A stretch of 64,000 bases of DNA, from the NCBI GenBank assembly GCA_900551245.1, contig URVC01000020.1, positions 1 through 64,000 on the forward strand, in the 5' to 3' direction. A program made the position numbers and the translations under genes. The first letter of the stretch is position 1. Every line of letters starts with the position of its first letter. Shown piece by piece: positions 43,122 through 52,521 of this stretch. The notes under the pieces are model-generated. The model saw nothing but the letters and a program-made list of their open reading frames with translations, did no database searches and was not told the DNA's origin. This DNA comes from an uncultured bacterium (GTDB taxonomy: Bacteria > Verrucomicrobiota > Lentisphaeria > Victivallales > Victivallaceae).

Positions 43122-44269
43122 AAACACGCATCCTTTCATCGCTGACTGTTCTGCTGCTCGCCCTCTCCGGCGCGCCGCTGTATGCACTGCGTCCGGGCGA
43201 CCCGGCCGAGGAGCTCGCCGTCAAATGGATCCGCGGCGTTCCGCTGGCGGTGCTGCCGCCGGCGAAGGAGGAGCTGAAGACCGGGGAGCTCAAAGCGGTG
43301 GTGTTTCTGCTGACCCGCTCGGCTAATGCGCCGGAGACGCTCAATCTGCTCAACCAGTTGCGGCGCACCTACTCTGGAAGCGTCCGGTTTGCGGTGGTGA
43401 CGCCGGACCGGGAGGCGGATGCCGCGCAGTTGCTCGCGGCGTTCCCGGATTTCTCCCTGCCGTTCGGCATCGACGAGAAGCGGAAACTCACGGCGCAATA
43501 CATGAACGGCAGTCTGCTCTACCCGATGGCGTTCGTCATCGATCCGGAGGGCAGAATCCTCTGGAACGGCGAAGCGGTCGATCTCGGCGAAATGCTCGAA
43601 GCGTGGCGCACGAAGAAGTTCGACCCGGCGCTCCAGAAGCAGCTCTCCCCGATGCTGGATGAACTTCAGACGTTGTTGCGCGAGAACAACGACCGCCGGA
43701 TGAAGCAGGTGACCCGCTCGATTTTGAAGAGCGATCCCGGCAATGCCGCCGCTTTGCGTCTGCGCACCTTCGCGCTGGAGAACAGCGGCCGTTTTCAGGA
43801 GGCGTGGCAGCTGATTCTCTCGCAGATCGAACGCGTCCCCGGCCTGGTGCGGCTCTACTTTTCGGCGCTGGATCTGGCTGGCCGCCACCCCGAACTCGGC
43901 CCCCGCGCCGCCGAAATCGCCGACCGTTACAGCAAGGCGGTCACCGGGAATCCGGATGCGGACAATCTGATGAGTTTCCTTCTGCTCAACCGCCGTCCGG
44001 AGGATCCCGCCGCTCTGCGCGCGGCGCAACGGCTGCTCCGGCGTGCCGTCGCCACGCTGCCGAAGGAGGCGTCACCGGCCCTGCGCGCTTCGGTGACGAC
44101 CACCCGCGCGCTGCTGGAGTGGCGGCTCGGCCACCCGGAGACGGCGCTGAAACTCCAGCAGGAGGCGACGAAGCTCTGGCACGCGGCGGAAAATCCGGCA
44201 GCGGAAAAGAACTCCCGGGAGCGGGAATCCCTCTACCAGACGGTCGTCGAACTCGGCCGCACCCCGTAG
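43118..44269 (+). CDS. Exported cysteine-free thioredoxin-fold/TPR-like protein
   Basis: This 383-residue protein has a signal peptide (LSSLTVLLLALSGAPLYA). A TlpA/thioredoxin-like fold follows (KAVVFLLTRSANAPETLNLL; LYPMAFVIDPEGRILWNG). The CxxC active site is replaced by TRSANAP, and there is no cysteine in the whole protein. The thioredoxin cis-proline region (YPMAFVID) is kept. The rest is helical with TPR-like character. The ATGA overlap with the pump gene shows cotranslation. It may be a structural partner of the efflux complex rather than an oxidoreductase. Confidence 0.8.
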   Translation: MKTRILSSLTVLLLALSGAPLYALRPGDPAEELAVKWIRGVPLAVLPPAKEELKTGELKAVVFLLTRSANAPETLNLLNQLRRTYSGSVRFAVVTPDREADAAQLLAAFPDFSLPFGIDEKRKLTAQYMNGSLLYPMAFVIDPEGRILWNGEAVDLGEMLEAWRTKKFDPALQKQLSPMLDELQTLLRENNDRRMKQVTRSILKSDPGNAAALRLRTFALENSGRFQEAWQLILSQIERVPGLVRLYFSALDLAGRHPELGPRAAEIADRYSKAVTGNPDADNLMSFLLLNRRPEDPAALRAAQRLLRRAVATLPKEASPALRASVTTTRALLEWRLGHPETALKLQQEATKLWHAAENPAAEKNSRERESLYQTVVELGRTP

Positions 44270-44282
44270 TTGCCCGCCCTTT

Positions 44283-44299
44283 TTCCCGATATTCGGGAA
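44283..44299. promoter_or_regulatory. Inverted repeat upstream of purL
   Basis: TTCCCGA-TAT-TCGGGAA is a perfect 17-base palindrome just ahead of the putative purL promoter. It could be an operator or the terminator stem of the RND operon; no T-tract follows. Confidence 0.4.
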
Positions 44300-44306
44300 T
44301 CGCCGT

Positions 44307-44335
44307 TTGTATCCGCTCCGGTTCGGGTGTAAATT
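44307..44335 (+). promoter_or_regulatory. Weak putative purL promoter
   Basis: TTGTAT and TAAATT are separated by 17 bases. The match is moderate. Confidence 0.35.
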
Positions 44336-44381
44336 ATGGGGAAACTATCTCTCTTGAGTTCATGTGGAAAGGTTTTGGGCA

Positions 44382-47351
44382 ATGAATTATCGGATTGAAA
44401 TTTCGCCGCTCCCGCAGTGGAGTGACGCGCGCGGCGAAGGCGTAAGAAAACAGATTGCAAAATTCTTCGGCTTTCCGGTCGAAAAGGTGTGGAGCCGCGA
44501 CGTCTACACTGTGAGCGCCTCGCTCACCGAAGAGGAGGCGCGCCGGGTCGCTTCGCTGCTGTACAATCCGGTTCTGCAGGGCTGGCGGGTCGGTGCGGCC
44601 AAATCGAGCAACTTCGAGCCGCTGCCGGAGTGCGACTACCTCGTGGCCGTCGGGTTCAAGCCCGGCGTCACCGACAACGTCGGGCGCAGCGCCCGGGCGG
44701 CGGTCGGCGACATCCTCGGCCGGAAACTCCGTGAAGACGAGCACATCTTCAGCTCGACCGAATACCTCCTCTACGGCCCGAAACTGACCCGCGAACAGGC
44801 CGAGACCATCGGGTCGAAACTGCTCGCCAACGAGCTGATCCAGTCGGTGCTGGTGCTCTCCGGCGAAGAGGCGGCGAACGGCATTCCGCTCAATCTGCCG
44901 ATGGTCAACGGCCGTCAGGGCGGCGAGGTGCACGAATACAATCTGGAGGTTCCCGACGATCAGCTTCTGGAGATCAGCCGCAAGGGAATCCTCGCGCTGT
45001 CGCTGGAGGAGATGAAGGCGATTCAAGGCTATTTCCGCCAGGCGCAGAACCGGGAGAAGTACGGCCTCGGGCACAATCCGACCGACGTCGAGCTCGAAGT
45101 GCTCGCCCAGACCTGGAGCGAACACTGCAAACATAAGATTTTCAGCGCGAAGATCGACTACGAAAATCTCGAGAACGGCGAGAAGCAGGAGATCGTCTCC
45201 TGCTACAAGACCTTCATTCAGAAGAGCACCCGCGAAATCGCCGACAAGGTGGACTGGCTGGTCTCGGTCTTCAGCGACAACGCCGGCGTAATCGACTTCA
45301 ACGACAAGATCGACCTGGTCTACAAGGTCGAGACCCACAACAGCCCGTCGGCGCTCGATCCCTACGGCGGCGCGATGACCGGCATCGTCGGCGTCAACCG
45401 CGACCCGCTCGGCACCGGCCAGGGAGCCGACCTCCTGATCAACGTCTGGGGCTATTGCCTCGGTTCGCCGTTCACCGACGAGAAGGATGTGCCGGAGGGG
45501 CTGCTCCACCCGCGGCGGCTGCGCGACGGCGTCCACAAAGGGGTGATCGACGGCGGCAACCAGTCCGGCATCCCCTACGGGAACGGCTGGGAGTACTTCG
45601 ACGAGCGCTACATCGGCAAACCGCTGGTCTACTGCGGCACGGTCGGCACGCTGCCGAAGATGGTGCACGGCGTCCGCGGCGCAAGCAAGACAATCAAACC
45701 GGGCGACCTGATCGTCATGGGCGGCGGCCGGATCGGCAAGGACGGCATTCACGGCGCGACCTTCTCGAGCGAAGAGCTGCACAAGGACAGTCCGGTGCAG
45801 GCGGTTCAGATCGGCGACCCGATCACCCAGAAGAAGCTCGGCGACTTCATCCATGAAGCGCGCGAGCGCGGCCTCTACCGCTTCATCACCGACAACGGCG
45901 CGGGCGGCCTCTCCTCGAGCGTCGGCGAGATGGCGGAGCTCTGCAACGGCTGCCGGATGGATCTGGCGCTGGCGCCGGTCAAGTACGCCGGCCTGCAGCC
46001 GTGGGAGATCCTGGTCTCCGAGGCGCAGGAGCGGATGAGTTTCGCGGTGCCGCCGGAGAAGATCGACGAATTCCGGCAGCTGGCGAAGGAGCGCGACGTC
46101 GAGGTTTCGGTGCTCGGCGAATTCACCGACGACGGCAAGTTCCACATCCAGTACAACGGGCGCACGGTCGCTCTGCTCGACATCGAATTCATGCACGGCG
46201 GACTGCCGCGGCTCTCGCTGCGCGCCCGCTGGAAGGCGCCGCACTTCCCCGAACCGGATCTCTCCTCGCGCAAGGCGGGCGAAGATCTCGTCGCGATGAT
46301 GGGGCGGCTGAACATCTGTTCGGATGAATACAAGGCGCGTCAGTACGACCACGAGGTCAAGGGGCTGAGCGTGGTCAAGCCGTTCATCGGCAAATGCCGC
46401 GACGTGGCGGGCGACGCCACGGTGACGATGGTGGAGCCGCTGAGCCGCGAGGGGGTGATTCTCTCGTCGGCGATTCTGCCGCGCTACAGCGACATCGACA
46501 CCTATCACATGACGGCGAGCTGCATCGACCTGGGCATCCGCCGGGTGGTGGCGGTCGGCGGCAAAATCGACCGGACCGCCGGGCTGGACAACTTCTGCTG
46601 GCCGGACCCGGTGCAGAGCGAGAAGACTCCCGACGGCGAATACAAGCTCGCCCAGCTGGTCCGCGCCAACCAGGCGCTGGCCGACTACACGAAGAAGTTC
46701 ATGGTGCCCTGCATTTCGGGCAAGGACTCGATGAAGAACGACAGCACCCGCGGCGGGCGCAAGATTTCGATTCCGCCGTCGCTGCTCTTCAGCGTGATTT
46801 CGAAGATGGACGATGTGACCAAGGCGGTCACGCCGGATGCGAAGAAGGCGGGCGATCTGGTCTACGTGATCGGCATGACCCGTCCGGAGCTGGGCGGGAG
46901 CGAATACTTCGCGATGCTCGGCGCGACCGGCAACAACGTGCCGAAGGTGGATGCCGAACGCGCGCTGGCGACCTACCGTGCGGTTTCGAACGCGACCGAC
47001 GCGGAGCTGGTGCACTCGCTGACCACGCCGGCGCTCGGCGGGCTGGGTGTCGCCTTCGCCCGGGTGGCGATGGCGGGCCGGCTCGGGCTGGAGATCGATC
47101 TCGGCGCGATTCCGGCGGAGAACTGCTCCGAACTGGAAGTGCTCTTCTCGGAGTCGAACAGCCGGTTCGTCGCCACGGTTCCGCCGGAGAAGAAGCAGGA
47201 ATTTGAAACGATGCTTGCCGGCGTCGTCTTCGCCGAGGTCGGCAAGGTGATTCCGGAACAAAAGCTCGTGCTCCGCGGCAGCCGCGGGACGGAAGAGATT
47301 CCGCTCGAAGCGTTGCTGCGCGAGTACAAGGGGACGCTCGATCAGATCTGA
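44382..47351 (+). CDS. purL: Phosphoribosylformylglycinamidine synthase, PurL with PurS-like N-terminus
   Basis: This 989-residue enzyme converts FGAR to FGAM in purine synthesis. The N-terminal 190 residues contain two PurS-like units (RIEISPLPQWSDARGEGVRK; YLVAVGFKPGVTDNVGRSAR). The synthetase core follows with TWSEHCKHKIFSAKI and KVETHNSPSALDPYGGAMTG. It ends without the C-terminal glutaminase (PurQ) domain of 1200-1300-residue PurL proteins. PurQ must therefore come from elsewhere, as none is adjacent. The ATG at 44382 is preferred to a GTG at 44364. It is followed by a sigma-factor gene 44 bases downstream. Confidence 0.93.
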   Translation: MNYRIEISPLPQWSDARGEGVRKQIAKFFGFPVEKVWSRDVYTVSASLTEEEARRVASLLYNPVLQGWRVGAAKSSNFEPLPECDYLVAVGFKPGVTDNVGRSARAAVGDILGRKLREDEHIFSSTEYLLYGPKLTREQAETIGSKLLANELIQSVLVLSGEEAANGIPLNLPMVNGRQGGEVHEYNLEVPDDQLLEISRKGILALSLEEMKAIQGYFRQAQNREKYGLGHNPTDVELEVLAQTWSEHCKHKIFSAKIDYENLENGEKQEIVSCYKTFIQKSTREIADKVDWLVSVFSDNAGVIDFNDKIDLVYKVETHNSPSALDPYGGAMTGIVGVNRDPLGTGQGADLLINVWGYCLGSPFTDEKDVPEGLLHPRRLRDGVHKGVIDGGNQSGIPYGNGWEYFDERYIGKPLVYCGTVGTLPKMVHGVRGASKTIKPGDLIVMGGGRIGKDGIHGATFSSEELHKDSPVQAVQIGDPITQKKLGDFIHEARERGLYRFITDNGAGGLSSSVGEMAELCNGCRMDLALAPVKYAGLQPWEILVSEAQERMSFAVPPEKIDEFRQLAKERDVEVSVLGEFTDDGKFHIQYNGRTVALLDIEFMHGGLPRLSLRARWKAPHFPEPDLSSRKAGEDLVAMMGRLNICSDEYKARQYDHEVKGLSVVKPFIGKCRDVAGDATVTMVEPLSREGVILSSAILPRYSDIDTYHMTASCIDLGIRRVVAVGGKIDRTAGLDNFCWPDPVQSEKTPDGEYKLAQLVRANQALADYTKKFMVPCISGKDSMKNDSTRGGRKISIPPSLLFSVISKMDDVTKAVTPDAKKAGDLVYVIGMTRPELGGSEYFAMLGATGNNVPKVDAERALATYRAVSNATDAELVHSLTTPALGGLGVAFARVAMAGRLGLEIDLGAIPAENCSELEVLFSESNSRFVATVPPEKKQEFETMLAGVVFAEVGKVIPEQKLVLRGSRGTEEIPLEALLREYKGTLDQI

Positions 47352-47395
47352 TCGCGGCATCTCCCGTTCGGAGGAGGAGAGAGAGGGTACCCCGA

Positions 47396-48139
47396 ATGGA
47401 ACAAGAGAAAAAAAGTCCGCGCAGCGAAGCGGAGGTCAACGCCCTCATTGAGGCGAACCTGCGGCTGGTGCTGAAGATCGCCAACGACTTCATCGGCCGC
47501 GGGCTCTCGTGGGACGACCTGGTCTCGGAGGGCAACCGCGGGCTGATGACCGCCGCCCGCCGGTACGATCCGGCGAAGGGGGCGCGCTTCAGCACCTACA
47601 GCGCGTGGTGGATCAAACAGGCGATCCGCCAGGCGCTTGCCGAACAGACCCGGACCATCCGGGTTCCGATCGGCACGCAGATGAATCTGCGCAAAATCCG
47701 GCGGGCGGTGAAGACGCTGACCGAATCGCTCGGCCGCGATCCCTCCGACGAGGAGGTGGCGCGCAAGGCGAATCTGCCGCTGCTGACCGTGACCCGTCTC
47801 CGGCGCAACAGCACCGCCGACACCCAGTCGCTGAACGCGCCGGTTTCGGATGCCGATCCGGACGGCGGGGAATTCATCAACTTCGTCTCCGACGACGCTT
47901 CGCCCGCGCCGGATCAGGAGATGGTTCAGCTGGAGGACATTGAACAGCTGCTCGCCCTGCTCGGCACCCTCTCGGAACGGGAGCGGAAGGTGATTCAGTA
48001 CCGGTTCGGGCTGGACGGCGAACCGGTCCGCACCCTCGACGAAGTCGGCGCGATGCTTCACTGCACCAACGAACGGGTGCGCCAGATTCAGAATCAGGCG
48101 CTCCGCCGGCTCCAGCGGGAAATGGAACGCAACCAATGA
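47396..48139 (+). CDS. Sigma-70-family RNA polymerase sigma factor (short)
   Basis: This 247-residue sigma factor has region 2 (NLRLVLKIANDFIGRGLSWD; STYSAWWIKQAIRQAL), region 3 (RKIRRAVKTLTESLGRDPSD) and region 4 (TLDEVGAMLHCTNERVRQIQ). Region 1.1 and the non-conserved insert are missing. That puts it in group 2/3, not the primary sigma. It differs from the 467-residue sigma at 62419. It overlaps the dus gene by ATGA. Which promoters it recognises is unknown. Confidence 0.9.
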   Translation: MEQEKKSPRSEAEVNALIEANLRLVLKIANDFIGRGLSWDDLVSEGNRGLMTAARRYDPAKGARFSTYSAWWIKQAIRQALAEQTRTIRVPIGTQMNLRKIRRAVKTLTESLGRDPSDEEVARKANLPLLTVTRLRRNSTADTQSLNAPVSDADPDGGEFINFVSDDASPAPDQEMVQLEDIEQLLALLGTLSERERKVIQYRFGLDGEPVRTLDEVGAMLHCTNERVRQIQNQALRRLQREMERNQ

Positions 48140-49164
48140 ACCATACCACGGCACTCTATCCGCCGGACGCGCTGATACTCGCGCCGCTCTCCGGCTACAC
48201 CGATCTGCCCTACCGCCGCGCGGCGCGGGAGTGCGGCTGCCGCTTCGCTTTCACGGAGATGGTGGACGCCGCTTCGCTCGCCTACGCCCGGAAACGCTCC
48301 GAAGGGATGCTTCTGCGCGGCGAGGAGGAGGAGTTTCTCGGCGTTCAGCTGGTGGGCGCCGACCATGAATTTCTGAAAAAAGCGGTGGATGTGCTCAATG
48401 AGTACGACTTCTCCCTGCTGGATTTCAACCTCGGCTGCCCGGTGCCGAAGGTGGTGAAGAAGGGCGCCGGTGCCGAACTCGGCCGTCACCGGGAACAGGC
48501 GCTCGCCTGTTTCCGGATTCTCGCCGAACGGTCGCGCCACCCGGTCACGGCGAAGATCCGGATCGTCACGGCGGAGGACCCGGCGCCGACGCTCGAACTG
48601 GTCCGCGGTCTCGCGGAGCTGGGCGCACGGGCGGTCACCATCCACGGCAGAATCCGGGAGGCGTTCTACGCCGGACCGGTCGCCTTCGACATCATCCGGA
48701 CGGTGCGCGAGGCGTTGCCGGAACTGCAGATCATCGCCAACGGCGGCGTGACCTCCCTGGCGAAATACCGGGAAATCCGGCGCGAAACCGGCTGCGGCGC
48801 GGTGATGCTCGCGCGCGGCGCGATGGGCAATCCGTGGCTCTTCCGCGAACTCACGGACGGGGAAACCTACACGCCGCCGACACTCGAAGAGTGGCAACTT
48901 CTGGTGGAGCGGCACATCGCCGGAATGGTCGAACTCTACGGGGAAACGAGCGCGATGTGCATGGCGCGCAAAGTGCTGCACGACTACTTCCGGGGGCGCG
49001 GCTTCCCCGGACCGGTGCGGGCGAAGATCTCCTACCTCGCCACCTGGAACGAATTCCGGGAGTTTCTCGACTTCGCGATACGGGAGCACGCCGAAAGCTA
49101 CTGGAGCCGGCTCGCGTCGGAACCGGAAGCGGAGCGGCGGCTCCGCCGTTCCGAGAGCCGGTAG
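48136..49164 (+). CDS. tRNA-dihydrouridine synthase (Dus)
   Basis: This 342-residue FMN-dependent enzyme reduces uridine to dihydrouridine in tRNA. APLSGYTDLPYRR opens the TIM barrel, NLGCPVPKVVKKGAGA carries the active-site Cys101, TIHGRIRE and NGGV follow, and ARGAMGNPW binds the FMN phosphate. DusB-like length. It overlaps the sigma gene by four bases, and its end overlaps the convergent AraC gene by 67 bases. Confidence 0.93.
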   Translation: MNHTTALYPPDALILAPLSGYTDLPYRRAARECGCRFAFTEMVDAASLAYARKRSEGMLLRGEEEEFLGVQLVGADHEFLKKAVDVLNEYDFSLLDFNLGCPVPKVVKKGAGAELGRHREQALACFRILAERSRHPVTAKIRIVTAEDPAPTLELVRGLAELGARAVTIHGRIREAFYAGPVAFDIIRTVREALPELQIIANGGVTSLAKYREIRRETGCGAVMLARGAMGNPWLFRELTDGETYTPPTLEEWQLLVERHIAGMVELYGETSAMCMARKVLHDYFRGRGFPGPVRAKISYLATWNEFREFLDFAIREHAESYWSRLASEPEAERRLRRSESR

Positions 49165-49952
49165 GCGCGGGGCGACATCCCCGCCTCCCGGCGGAAGAAG
49201 CGGCTGAAGGCGTAGATCGAACCGTACCCGCACCGCCGGGCGATCTCCCCGACCAGCAAGGAACTCTCCTCCAGCAGCCGCCGCGCCCCGGTGAGCCGCT
49301 GTTTCGTGAGATATTCGCCGAGGGAGATCCCCATCTCCTGCCGGAAGAGCCAGCGCAGATGGCTGGCGGAGAGTCCGGAGAAGTCCGCCAGCTCCTTGAT
49401 GGAAACCGGCTGGACCGGCTCCTGATTGATCCGGTGGAGCACCCGGCTCACCGGCGGCGAGAGCGACGGCAGTTTCCGGCCGGCCGGAGAACGCCCCAGC
49501 TCCCGCAGCAGAAGGACCAGTTCGAAGAGCGCCCCCAGCGTATCTTCGGCAAGGTAGCGGTCGACCAGGCGGCCGACATGGAGCGAAGCGGTTTCCGTCA
49601 GCTGCATCACCGGATCGGGCGGCAGGTAATCCTCATCTCCCTCCGCCTCAAAGGAGACGATCAGCCGGTCACAGCGGCAACTCCGCTCCGGCACGCTCCG
49701 CTGCAGAAAGGGGTGCACCAGCAGCGCCTCCCCCGGCGTCAGCGGAACCGGGGAGCCCGCCACCTGATACTCCAGCGGCACCGTCGGAATGATCAGCATG
49801 TAACGGGTGCTGATGATGGTCTTCTCATGCGGATAGTCGTGAAAATAGAGCAGGATGCTCCCCGGCAGCCGGAATCCGGCGGCGATGGAGCGCCCCCGGA
49901 AGTAGTTCTCGGGATTCGGAATGGTTCTCGCCCGGTTTTCCCAATCGGTCAT
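49098..49952 (-). CDS. AraC-family transcriptional regulator
   Basis: The product is 284 residues from the ATG at 49952; a start at 50057 would overlap the divergent GH13 promoter. It has a cupin-like sensor (STRYMLIIPTVPLEYQVAGS) and an AraC domain (LADFSGLSASHLRWLFRQEM; ARRCGYGSIYAFSRFFRREA). Its 3' end overlaps the dus 3' end by 67 bases. Divergent from the GH13 gene, which it probably controls. Confidence 0.88.
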   Translation of the reverse strand: MTDWENRARTIPNPENYFRGRSIAAGFRLPGSILLYFHDYPHEKTIISTRYMLIIPTVPLEYQVAGSPVPLTPGEALLVHPFLQRSVPERSCRCDRLIVSFEAEGDEDYLPPDPVMQLTETASLHVGRLVDRYLAEDTLGALFELVLLLRELGRSPAGRKLPSLSPPVSRVLHRINQEPVQPVSIKELADFSGLSASHLRWLFRQEMGISLGEYLTKQRLTGARRLLEESSLLVGEIARRCGYGSIYAFSRFFRREAGMSPRAYRLSERRSRRSASGSDASRLQ

Positions 49953-49989
49953 TTCATCACATCGGTTAAAAAAATCGTCACTCCGGCCA

Positions 49990-50018
49990 TTGCCGGAAAC
50001 GGTGAATTCCAGTATAAT
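49990..50018 (+). promoter_or_regulatory. Promoter of the GH13 gene
   Basis: TTGCCG and a perfect TATAAT are separated by 17 bases, about 38 bases before the GH13 start. Confidence 0.6.
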
Positions 50019-50055
50019 ATAGGGCAGATCAAGCTCAATACAAGGAGATGTTTTC

Positions 50056-51345
50056 ATGGACGGGCAAAAAAATCGACTGTCGAAGGGAAGTGTTGTCTAT
50101 CAAATTTTTCTGCGCAGCTTCACGCTTGACGGCACGCTGGCCGCGGCGGAACAGCTGCTGCCGCACATCGCCTCGCTCGGCGTCGACGTGGTCTACCTCT
50201 GCCCGGTCGTGCTGGCCGACGGGGATGAGCGGCGGGAGTTCTGGAGCGAACGTCAGCGGCAGTCCGGCATGGAAAACCCGAAGAATCCCTACCGGCTCAG
50301 CGACTACTTCGCCATCGACCCGGAGTACGGCACCGACGAGGATCTGCGAAATTTCGTCCGCACCGCCCACCGGTGCAAGCTCCGGGTGCTGCTCGACCTG
50401 GTCTATTTTCACTGCGGACCTGCCGCACGCTGTCTGGAAGAGCATCCGGATTTCGTGAAACGCGATGAAAACGGCAATCCGGTCAACGGCAGATGGCACT
50501 TCCCGCAGCTGAACTTCGACAACCCGGAGCTTCGGGAGTACCTCTGGAGCAATATGGAGTACTTCCTCCGCGAATTCGACGTCGACGGCTACCGCTGCGA
50601 CGTGAGCGGTGCGGTTCCGCTCGACTTCTGGGAGGAGGGTCGCCGCCGCATGGAGCGCTGGAAACCCGCCTCCCTCCTGCTGGCGGAAAGCGAGAGCACC
50701 CCGGCCGAGGACCAGAAGTCCGCGTTCGACGCCAACTACTCCTTCGCCTTCAGTTTTCTCCTCAACGACATCCTGAAAGGGGAGAAAACCGCCGAAGAGT
50801 TCTGGACGATGTGGGAGGAGCACCCGCTCTACCGCGAACCGGGACTTTGCTTCCTGCGCTGTTTTGACAACCACGACATCGCCAGCGACAACTACGACGC
50901 CCGTCCGGAACGAAACGGCAGGAACGCCATGGTCGATGCCGCGCTCGCCGTGCTCTTCACCATGAACGGCGTGCCCTTCCTCTACAACGGACAGGAGGTG
51001 GCCGACGGCAGACGGCACTCGCTCTTCAGTAACCGCTTCACCGGCAAAAATCTGGTGGTGGACTGGGCGCGCGGCCTCACTCCGGCGGGCGAAGGCCGGA
51101 TGCAACTGATCCGCGAACTGGTCCAACTGCGTCGCGACAGCCGCGCCCTGCAGAGCGGCGAAGTGGTCAAAGTCGACAACAGCACCCCGAAACAGGTGCT
51201 CTCCTACCTCCGTCGCACGCCGGAGGAGAGCCTTCTTGTGGCGGTCAATTTGAGCGCCGCCCCCGCGGAAACGGAGTTCTCCGTTCCGGGAGTGAAAGAA
51301 CGGGCGGCGCTGCCGCCGGGCGGCTGGATCGTCCAATCGCTCTGA
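50056..51345 (+). CDS. GH13 alpha-amylase-family glycoside hydrolase
   Basis: This 429-residue protein has no signal peptide, so it is probably cytoplasmic. The four GH13 conserved regions are present: DLVYFH (region I), GYRCDVSGA with nucleophile Asp182, LLAESES with acid/base Glu211, and DNHD with Asp274 as stabiliser. Small alpha-glucanases such as neopullulanase- or alpha-glucosidase-like members have this length. It likely acts on malto- or isomalto-oligosaccharides. Start ATG with AAGGAG upstream. AraC is divergent; the LacI gene converges 10 bases after its stop. Confidence 0.9.
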   Translation: MDGQKNRLSKGSVVYQIFLRSFTLDGTLAAAEQLLPHIASLGVDVVYLCPVVLADGDERREFWSERQRQSGMENPKNPYRLSDYFAIDPEYGTDEDLRNFVRTAHRCKLRVLLDLVYFHCGPAARCLEEHPDFVKRDENGNPVNGRWHFPQLNFDNPELREYLWSNMEYFLREFDVDGYRCDVSGAVPLDFWEEGRRRMERWKPASLLLAESESTPAEDQKSAFDANYSFAFSFLLNDILKGEKTAEEFWTMWEEHPLYREPGLCFLRCFDNHDIASDNYDARPERNGRNAMVDAALAVLFTMNGVPFLYNGQEVADGRRHSLFSNRFTGKNLVVDWARGLTPAGEGRMQLIRELVQLRRDSRALQSGEVVKVDNSTPKQVLSYLRRTPEESLLVAVNLSAAPAETEFSVPGVKERAALPPGGWIVQSL

Positions 51346-51355
51346 GGCGCCGTTT

Positions 51356-52318
51356 TCAGCGGATGGCGACGCTTTCGCGCGAGAGCAGACTGTAGGGAAG
51401 CACCACCGACGGCGGCGCCGTCTGTCCGTCGAGCCGCGCTTCGATGATATCGACCGTCGCCGACGCCATCGCCGGATAATCCGGGGTGATGGTGGTCTGC
51501 GGCGGTACCGCGTAGCGCGAGAAGAAGGTCTGCTCCGAAGCGATCAGCGAGATGTCGTCCGGCACCCGGCGGTTGTAGAGCGAGAAGGCGTAGAGCGAGA
51601 CGATTCCGGCGTTTCCGCCCGGGCAGAAGAGGGCGTCCACCCCCTGCCGGAGCAGTTTGCCGATCAGCTCGACATAGGTTTCCGACCCCGGTCCGGAGCA
51701 GAGGATCAGGGAATCCGCCGCGGGAAGACTCCGCTCCTCCAGCGCCCGGCGGATTGCCGCACAGCGCCGGTCGGTGTTGCCGGTGCCGGGGGAGCCGTGA
51801 ACGATGCAGCCGATCCGGCGGCAGCCGCTGCGGAACAGGTGATCCACCGCAATCCGCATCCCCTGCTCCTCATCCGAATGGACGAAATGAATGTCGGAGG
51901 CGCCGCTCTCCTCCTCGCGGTCCACGATGACCAGCGGCACCGGGAACCGCGCCCCCCAGTCGGCGAACTCCGCCGGTTCCGCCCCGATCGCCACCGCCGC
52001 GCAGAACTGGATGCTGTCGAGCCGTTCGCGGTTGTTGACCGGCAGAATCTCCAGCCGGAACCCCCGTTTCGGCAGCTCCTGCGTCAGCGCCATCAGAATC
52101 ATATCCACACAGCTCTGCACCGGATAGACCGAATTGTACGGCGTGATGATCACCACGTTCCGCTGCCGGGTCGAGAGGCGCGGGTGGTATCCGTACTGGC
52201 GGGCGACGGCGAACACATGCTCCCTCACCTCCGGCCGGATGCTCGGATGGTGACTGAACACCCGGGAGACCGTGGCGGTCGAAACCCCCGCCAGCCGGGC
52301 GATTTCCTGAATTTTCAT
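51356..52318 (-). CDS. LacI-family transcriptional regulator
   Basis: This 320-residue protein has the headpiece IQEIARLAGVSTATVSRVF and an effector domain (VDHLFRSGCRRIGCIVHGSP; PDDISLIASEQ). The ATG at 52318 follows AAGGA and gives a normal LacI N-terminus; the ATG at 52345 was rejected. It is divergent from the SDR operon across about 200 bases, where TTGCGCAA (52385-52392) is a candidate operator core. It probably regulates that operon. Confidence 0.91.
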   Translation of the reverse strand: MKIQEIARLAGVSTATVSRVFSHHPSIRPEVREHVFAVARQYGYHPRLSTRQRNVVIITPYNSVYPVQSCVDMILMALTQELPKRGFRLEILPVNNRERLDSIQFCAAVAIGAEPAEFADWGARFPVPLVIVDREEESGASDIHFVHSDEEQGMRIAVDHLFRSGCRRIGCIVHGSPGTGNTDRRCAAIRRALEERSLPAADSLILCSGPGSETYVELIGKLLRQGVDALFCPGGNAGIVSLYAFSLYNRRVPDDISLIASEQTFFSRYAVPPQTTITPDYPAMASATVDIIEARLDGQTAPPSVVLPYSLLSRESVAIR

Positions 52319-52421
52319 ACCGTATTTTCCTTTTTTATGATTCATTTACAATATAACACGATTTTTGTGAAAACAAATCGCTGTTTGCGCAATTTTTTTC
52401 AGAAAGAAGTCAAAAGGGCGG

Positions 52422-52450
52422 TTGTTCCGGAGCCGAAAACCGAATATACT
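52422..52450 (+). promoter_or_regulatory. Promoter of the oxidoreductase operon
   Basis: TTGTTC and TATACT are separated by 17 bases. The first gene starts about 70 bases downstream. Confidence 0.55.
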
Positions 52451-52521
52451 ATATTCCAGAGCAGAAAACATACCGCCGCGAGAGGCGGCGGCGCGAACGG
52501 CAACGCGAAGGAGATCGAAAT

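Noticed and set aside
39942..43187. 1081-codon open frame opposite the RND pump
   Set aside because: A shadow of the pump gene; low-complexity Arg/His/Gly composition and no recognisable motif.
44334..47360. 1008-codon open frame opposite purL
   Set aside because: Shadow frame with biased composition, while the + strand carries unmistakable PurL motifs.
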